Of a DNA stretch of 9,309 nucleotides, positions 5,890 to 9,309 are shown piece by piece (position 1 is the stretch's first letter; each line of letters opens with the position of its first letter). The notes beneath the pieces were generated by a model. The model did no database searches. It was not told where the DNA came from and worked only from the letters and a program-made list of their open reading frames with translations. The stretch is from Microbacterium sp. (GTDB lineage Bacteria; Actinomycetota; Actinomycetes; Actinomycetales; Microbacteriaceae), in the NCBI RefSeq assembly GCF_003248605.1, contig NZ_QFPF01000109.1, positions 1 to 9,309 of the forward strand, in the 5' to 3' direction. The translations under genes were made by a program, and so were the position numbers.

Positions 5890-6756
5890 TCAGCGATCGA
5901 GCGTGGCGAAGCGCCGGATCGACAACGGCACGAAGATCAGCAGCAGCACGACGATGCCGGCGATGACGGTGGGGATCGGATGCTGCGCCGGCCAGGCGTC
6001 GCCGACCGGTGTCCCCTCGGGCACGTTGCCGAAGAGCTGTCGCGCCGAGGTGACGAGCGCGGTCACCGGGTTCCACTCGGCGAAGATCCGCAGGGGAGTG
6101 GGCAGGCCTTCGCTGGGCACGAACGCGTTCGAGAGGAACGTGAGCGGAAAGAGGATGAGGAACGAGGCGTTGTTGATCACCTCCGGGCTGCGCACGATCA
6201 TGCCGAGGTAGGCCATCAGCCACGAGAAGGCGTAGGAGAACAGCAGCAGCAGGAGCACGCCCGCCGCGAACTCGAGCGGCGAGGAGGTCACCCGCCAGCC
6301 GACGACGAGACCCGTGAGCATCATCACGGCGAGCGAGAGCAGGTTGATGACGAGGTCGCCGGTGGTGCGCCCGATCAGCACGGCGGCGCCGTTCATCGGC
6401 AGTGTGCGGAAGCGGTCGATGATGCCGTCCTTGAGATCCTGCGCCATCGCAGAGCCCGAGTAGGTCGAGCCGAACACGATCGTCTGCGCGAAGATCCCCG
6501 CCATCAGGAAGGACGTGTAGTCGCCGCCGGGCACCGGAATCGCCGAGCCGAAGACGAAGGTGAACAGGAGCACGAACATGATCGGCTGGATCAGGGTGAA
6601 CAGCAGGATGTCGGGCACCCGCACGATCTTCTTGAGGTTCCGCCACGTCGCGATCGCACCGTCGGAGAGGAATCGGCGTAGCGCGCTGCCCTCGGGAGCG
6701 CGGAGTAGACCTGGAGCGGTGCGCTCCGTGCGGGTCGACGCGCCGGTATCGGTCAT
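5890..6756 (-). CDS. ABC-2 type transporter permease (DrrB-like)
   Basis: This 288-aa membrane subunit belongs to an ABC-2 exporter of the DrrB (daunorubicin resistance) type. A hydrophilic cytoplasmic N-terminus of about 48 residues precedes six predicted membrane segments at roughly 50-70, 85-104, 133-153, 164-188, 195-214 and 263-281. The loop DLKDGIIDRFRTLPM (107-121) between segments 2 and 3 is the conserved ABC-2 element expected to contact the ATPase. NPVTALVTSARQLF (229-242) is another family-typical stretch. The start is ATG at 6756, which overlaps the stop of the ATPase subunit as ATGA and has GGAGGG (6763-6768) 6 nt upstream. An open frame extends further upstream but overlaps the ATPase coding sequence and is Arg/His-rich junk. 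It should form a dimer with two copies of the upstream ATPase and export a hydrophobic compound, drug or lipid; the substrate is not predictable. Confidence 0.93.
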   Translation of the reverse strand: MTDTGASTRTERTAPGLLRAPEGSALRRFLSDGAIATWRNLKKIVRVPDILLFTLIQPIMFVLLFTFVFGSAIPVPGGDYTSFLMAGIFAQTIVFGSTYSGSAMAQDLKDGIIDRFRTLPMNGAAVLIGRTTGDLVINLLSLAVMMLTGLVVGWRVTSSPLEFAAGVLLLLLFSYAFSWLMAYLGMIVRSPEVINNASFLILFPLTFLSNAFVPSEGLPTPLRIFAEWNPVTALVTSARQLFGNVPEGTPVGDAWPAQHPIPTVIAGIVVLLLIFVPLSIRRFATLDR

Positions 6757-7730
6757 GCGGCACCCTCCGTCTCGTCGTCCGTGCCGGTGGCGTGACCGGT
6801 GAGCTGCAGGAACACATCGTCGAGCGTGGGCCGGCGCATCCCGGCATCGTGCAGCGCGATGCCCTGCGCCGTGATGTCGGCGACGATCGCGCCGAGCCCC
6901 GATGCCCCTTCGGTGACGGGGACGACCCACGTGCGTTCGCCGCCGGCCGCGACCGGCCCGGACCCGTGCCGCGCGAGGACCTCTCGAGCGCGCTCGGCAT
7001 CGGCGTCATCGACCAGGGTGATGGCCACGCGCTGGCCGCCGACGGATGACTTCAGCTCGTCGGCGGTGCCCTCGGCGATGACTCTTCCGCTGTCGACGAT
7101 CGAGATCGAATCGGCGAGACGATCGGCCTCTTCGAGATACTGCGTCGTCAGCAGCACGGTGGTTCCTCCGGCGACGAGCGATTCGATGACCTCCCAGAGG
7201 GCGAGTCGGCTGCGCGGGTCGAGGCCCGTCGTGGGCTCGTCGAGAAAGAGCACGGGCGGGTTGATCACGAGCGCGCCGGCGAGGTCGATGCGCCGGCGCA
7301 TTCCCCCCGAGAACCCCTTGACGGGGCGATTCTGCGCCTCGACGAGATCGAAGACCTCGATGAGCTCTCGCGCACGCTGGGCCGAGACGCGATGGCCCAG
7401 GTGGTAGAGCCGTCCGACCATGTAGAGGTTCTCGTATCCGGTGAGATTCTCATCCACCGCCGCGTACTGCCCGCTCGCACCGATCATGCGGCGGATGGCG
7501 GCGGGATCGGCGAAGACGTCGACGCCGCCGATGCTCGCCTCCCCCGAATCCGGGCGGATGAGGGTGGTCAGCACCTTGACGGCGGTGGTCTTGCCCGCAC
7601 CGTTGGGGCCGAGGAGGGCGGTCACGCTCCCCTCCGCCACGGCGAGGTCGAGCCCGTCGAGCGCGCGCACGACGGCGGCGCCCTTCGGCCGGTAGGTCTT
7701 CACGATCTGGTGCGTCTCGATGAACGCCAT
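6753..7730 (-). CDS. ABC transporter ATP-binding protein (DrrA-like)
   Basis: This 325-aa nucleotide-binding subunit powers export through the permease encoded immediately downstream. All core motifs are present: Walker A GPNGAGKT (41-48), Q-loop Gln88, signature FSGGM (140-144), Walker B VLFLDEP (160-166) and D-loop GLDP (169-172). The H-loop position holds Gln197 in LLTTQYLEEAD instead of histidine, as is usual in the DrrA group. A C-terminal domain ends with LDDVFLQLTG (303-312), also a DrrA hallmark, and an acidic tail. These features separate it from general ABC-2 ATPases and support a DrrAB-type efflux pump. Coupling to the permease by the ATGA overlap indicates one transcript. The start is ATG at 7730. 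There is no good ribosome binding site; instead TAGCAT (7737-7742) ends 6 nt upstream, so the mRNA may be leaderless. No regulator gene is adjacent. Substrate unknown. Confidence 0.95.
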   Translation of the reverse strand: MAFIETHQIVKTYRPKGAAVVRALDGLDLAVAEGSVTALLGPNGAGKTTAVKVLTTLIRPDSGEASIGGVDVFADPAAIRRMIGASGQYAAVDENLTGYENLYMVGRLYHLGHRVSAQRARELIEVFDLVEAQNRPVKGFSGGMRRRIDLAGALVINPPVLFLDEPTTGLDPRSRLALWEVIESLVAGGTTVLLTTQYLEEADRLADSISIVDSGRVIAEGTADELKSSVGGQRVAITLVDDADAERAREVLARHGSGPVAAGGERTWVVPVTEGASGLGAIVADITAQGIALHDAGMRRPTLDDVFLQLTGHATGTDDETEGAA

Positions 7731-7736
7731 GCGTGG

Positions 7737-7742
7737 ATGCTA
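7737..7742 (-). promoter_or_regulatory. Possible -10 element of a leaderless drrA-like transcript
   Basis: TAGCAT on the minus strand fits TANNNT and is separated from the ATG by 6 nt (CCACGC). No Shine-Dalgarno sequence is seen in this gap. The geometry is the same as for the ATPase gene at 5814. No convincing -35 is visible. Confidence 0.4.
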
Positions 7743-7809
7743 CCGCCGCTCGGACGTCAGGGGGTCGATGTCTAGCAAACGAGCCTCGCCGTGGCAACCC
7801 CGCACCTCA

Positions 7810-7815
7810 TATAAG
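7810..7815 (+). promoter_or_regulatory. Possible -10 element for the small acidic protein gene
   Basis: TATAAG lies 24 nt before the GTG start and differs from TATAAT by one base. No -35 match is seen at the usual distance. It is the most AT-rich spot in the divergent gap 7731-7838. Confidence 0.35.
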
Positions 7816-7838
7816 CCTCGGGAAGGTAGGACAGAGTC

Positions 7839-8168
7839 GTGAAGAGAATCATGTACGCGGGCAGTGAGCTCCTCACGGGAGACGCGATCGCGGCCGCGGT
7901 GATGCGATACAGCAAGGCGCTTGCCGACGCCGACGCCGCCGAGACGATCGAGATCCCCGTCGTGAAGGCTGACGGATCCCGAGGCGCTGCCACGATCCTC
8001 GTGGGGCCGGCAAGTCAGATCGTCGCTGTGGACGGCGAAGGGAGCGGTGACGAGATGGAGGACCCCGAGGTCGTGGCCGGGCTCGACGAGAAGACGCGCC
8101 GACTACACCCGGTCGCGAGGACGGAGGAGGACCCGGACACTGTGGATGACTGGATCTCCGAGTACTGA
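7839..8168 (+). CDS. Small acidic hypothetical protein
   Basis: This 109-aa protein is of unknown function and I do not recognise a characterised family. The N-terminal half looks folded: a helix (GDAIAAAVMRYSKALADADA), then two strands around a turn (ETIEIPVVKADGSRGAATIL, then VGPASQIVAVD), resembling a small alpha/beta domain. The C-terminal half is acidic and probably disordered (GEGSGDEMEDPEVVAGLDEK, ending DPDTVDDWISEY). There are no membrane segments or signal peptide, so it should be cytoplasmic. The start is taken as GTG at 7839, with an AGGTAGGA-type site at 7824-7831. The in-frame ATG at 7851 is an alternative that would shorten the protein by four residues. It is divergent from the ABC exporter and convergent with the DUF72 gene (11 nt between stops), so it is a single-gene transcript. 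Small proteins of this layout are common in Microbacterium-like genomes, but that recollection is not a function. Confidence 0.75.
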   Translation: MKRIMYAGSELLTGDAIAAAVMRYSKALADADAAETIEIPVVKADGSRGAATILVGPASQIVAVDGEGSGDEMEDPEVVAGLDEKTRRLHPVARTEEDPDTVDDWISEY

Positions 8169-8179
8169 GCGTGTGATCG

Positions 8180-8908
8180 TCATCCCCCCAGCGCCTCCCG
8201 CAGCGCCCAGGCGTCGCGGACGGCGTTTCCTCCGCCGTCGTTGTTGAAGTACGCGTAGACGTCCTTTCCTTGCTGCTGCCACTCGCGGATCCGGTCTGCC
8301 CACCACGCCATGTCCTCCGCCGAGTACGAGCCCGCATAGAGCGCATCCGGATCCGGGCCGTGCAGTCGGACGTACACGACCTGCGCGGTCGCCCGCAGCA
8401 CGCACGGCAGACGCGCCCCGCTCATCACGCAGTACGCGCTGTGATGACGCTCCAGAATCGCGAAGACCTCATCGTCGATCCATGAAGGATGCCGAAACTC
8501 GAGCACGGGGCGCATCCATGCCGGCACCCGCGCCAGGAACCATGTGAGTCTGTCGTCATCGCGCTGCATCGTCGGGGGCAGTTGGACGAGCAGCGGCCCG
8601 CGGCGGCCCGCCAGCTCGTGCAGGCCCGCCGCCATACGGTCGAGCCACGCCTCGGGCTGCAACAATCGCCGCGCGTGCGTGAGGCCGCGCGGGGCCTTCA
8701 CCGCGAGCTCGAATCCCGCCGGGAGTCTCGTGCGCCAGGATGCGAAAGCGGAAGGTCGCGGCCAGCGGTAGAAGCTGGCATTCAACTCCACGGTGTCGAA
8801 CGAGCCGACGTATCGCGAGAGGCGCTCGTGGGACTTCGTCTCGGGGGGATAGAGGACGCCATGCCAGTGCGCGTAGCTCCAGCCGGACGTGCCGATTCGG
8901 GGTTGCAC
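8180..8908 (-). CDS. DUF72 (YecE-like) TIM-barrel protein
   Basis: This 242-aa protein belongs to DUF72, a TIM-barrel family with no established reaction. The visible order of conserved blocks is RIGTSGWSY near the N-terminus (4-12), VELNASFYRWP (40-50), FELAVKAPRGLTH (66-78), LLVQLPPT (106-113), VLEFRHPSW (135-143), VYVRLHGPD (178-186) and DVYAYFNND (216-224). All are where the family has them, and the length is typical. The start is GTG at 8908, because conserved sequence begins three residues later and GGAAG (8916-8920) lies 7 nt upstream. A longer open frame exists but overlaps the preceding gene. The start is 1 nt after the stop of the upstream small gene (TGACGTG), so the two are likely co-transcribed and translationally coupled. 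The protein is soluble with no signal peptide. Metal-dependent nuclease or isomerase-like roles are sometimes suggested for the fold, but nothing here proves one. Confidence 0.93.
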   Translation of the reverse strand: MQPRIGTSGWSYAHWHGVLYPPETKSHERLSRYVGSFDTVELNASFYRWPRPSAFASWRTRLPAGFELAVKAPRGLTHARRLLQPEAWLDRMAAGLHELAGRRGPLLVQLPPTMQRDDDRLTWFLARVPAWMRPVLEFRHPSWIDDEVFAILERHHSAYCVMSGARLPCVLRATAQVVYVRLHGPDPDALYAGSYSAEDMAWWADRIREWQQQGKDVYAYFNNDGGGNAVRDAWALREALGG

Positions 8909-8909
8909 G

Positions 8910-9227
8910 TCACATCTTCCGCGCCGGCTGGGCCAGAGCGGCGATGGCGGCGTCGAAGAGGAGGGTCTGAGCCACCTCGACTGCGCGGTCGTATCGTTCG
9001 CCCTCCAGAACGACGTACACGGCTCCGACCACGTCGATGAAGCCGACGGTGTCGCAGGAATCGAAGACCCGATAACGCAGGATGTCGACGAGCTCCCAGC
9101 TGAGCGCACCGGGGTTGGTGGCGTCATCGACGGGGCGGCGCGGCGGCAGCGACTTCAGCGTCTCGGCCGCCGCGAATCGCGGCGACGCCTGCCGTCGTCG
9201 ATGCGATTGCCGCGTGTCGATGGTCAT
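8910..9227 (-). CDS. Small hypothetical protein coupled to DUF72
   Basis: This 105-aa protein matches no characterised family I know. The first 35 residues are basic and look disordered (RQSHRRRQASPRFAAAE). The rest appears folded: a helix-strand region (GALSWELVDILRYRVFDSCD), then TVGFIDVVGAVYVVLEGE as probable beta hairpins, and a final helix (AVEVAQTLLFDAAIAALA). The middle hydrophobic stretch is too short and too interrupted to be a clear membrane span. The start is ATG at 9227, with a perfect AGGAGG (9234-9239) 6 nt upstream, which strongly supports translation. The stop is 1 nt before the GTG of the DUF72 gene, so it heads a two-gene unit. Nothing in the sequence shows a link to DUF72 beyond this coupling. 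Confidence 0.78.
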   Translation of the reverse strand: MTIDTRQSHRRRQASPRFAAAETLKSLPPRRPVDDATNPGALSWELVDILRYRVFDSCDTVGFIDVVGAVYVVLEGERYDRAVEVAQTLLFDAAIAALAQPARKM

Positions 9228-9248
9228 GCTGGTCCTCCTCGGGACTCG

Positions 9249-9264
9249 GTCGCCGGTCGGCGAC
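9249..9264. repeat. Short inverted repeat upstream of the small protein-DUF72 unit
   Basis: GTCGCCG and CGGCGAC face each other across 2 nt, 22 nt before the ATG at 9227. It could be an operator half-site pair, but a 7-bp GC-only repeat can arise by chance in this composition. The rest of 9240-9309 shows nothing I can name. Confidence 0.3.
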
Positions 9265-9309
9265 GGGTCGTGACCGCGTCGCCGGCATCGGCGGTGCGGG
9301 TGCCGCGCT

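Noticed and set aside
5843..7009. 388-codon minus-strand frame overlapping both ABC genes
   Set aside because: It runs out of frame with two well-supported ABC subunits and is Arg/His-rich with no motifs.
7731..7838. Possible small RNA or riboswitch in the divergent gap
   Set aside because: No stable hairpin series, terminator or known riboswitch motif could be seen; the gap is adequately explained as divergent promoters.

Overview
The window looks like a chromosomal stretch of a high-GC actinobacterium, most likely a Microbacteriaceae member close to Microbacterium. This is inferred from the strong G/C bias at third codon positions, frequent GTG starts with GGAGG-type ribosome binding sites, leaderless-looking promoters and the kinds of genes present. 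I could not run a search, so the genus is a judgement. Most of it reads as ordinary chromosome; one gene stands out in composition.

Layout. (1) At 1-398 (+) is the 3' end of a membrane fatty-acid desaturase. (2) At 406-3565 (-) lies a three-gene unit transcribed in the order DUF4956 membrane protein, VTC-domain (polyphosphate-polymerase-like) protein, then a secreted Cthe_2159-type carbohydrate-binding lipoprotein. The first two overlap by 4 nt. The lipoprotein gene carries an apparent single-base deletion near 1121-1125 that splits it into two overlapping reading frames. (3) At 3723-4388 (+) is a divergent, unrecognised, charged helical protein. (4) At 4463-4535 (+) is tRNA-Arg(ACG), followed by a perfect 23-bp-stem terminator. 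That terminator is shared with a convergent, solitary AAA/ORC-like ATPase (4591-5814, -), which has lower GC than its surroundings and a strongly AT-rich upstream region. (5) At 5890-7730 (-) is a two-gene DrrA/DrrB-type ABC-2 exporter with a 4-nt overlap. (6) At 7839-8168 (+) is a small acidic protein of unknown function. (7) At 8180-9227 (-) a small unknown protein is followed, after 1 nt, by a DUF72 (YecE-like) TIM-barrel protein.

How the genes work together. The DUF4956/VTC/Cthe_2159 set is the most system-like part. An integral membrane protein, a cytoplasmic triphosphate-tunnel domain and a surface beta-helix lipoprotein suggest an envelope-associated function whose biochemistry is not established. 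The ABC pair should form one exporter of drugs, lipids or other hydrophobic compounds. The ATPase next to tRNA-Arg has no partner gene in view and is the best candidate for an acquired gene. I found no CRISPR array, insertion sequence, phage gene or integrase.
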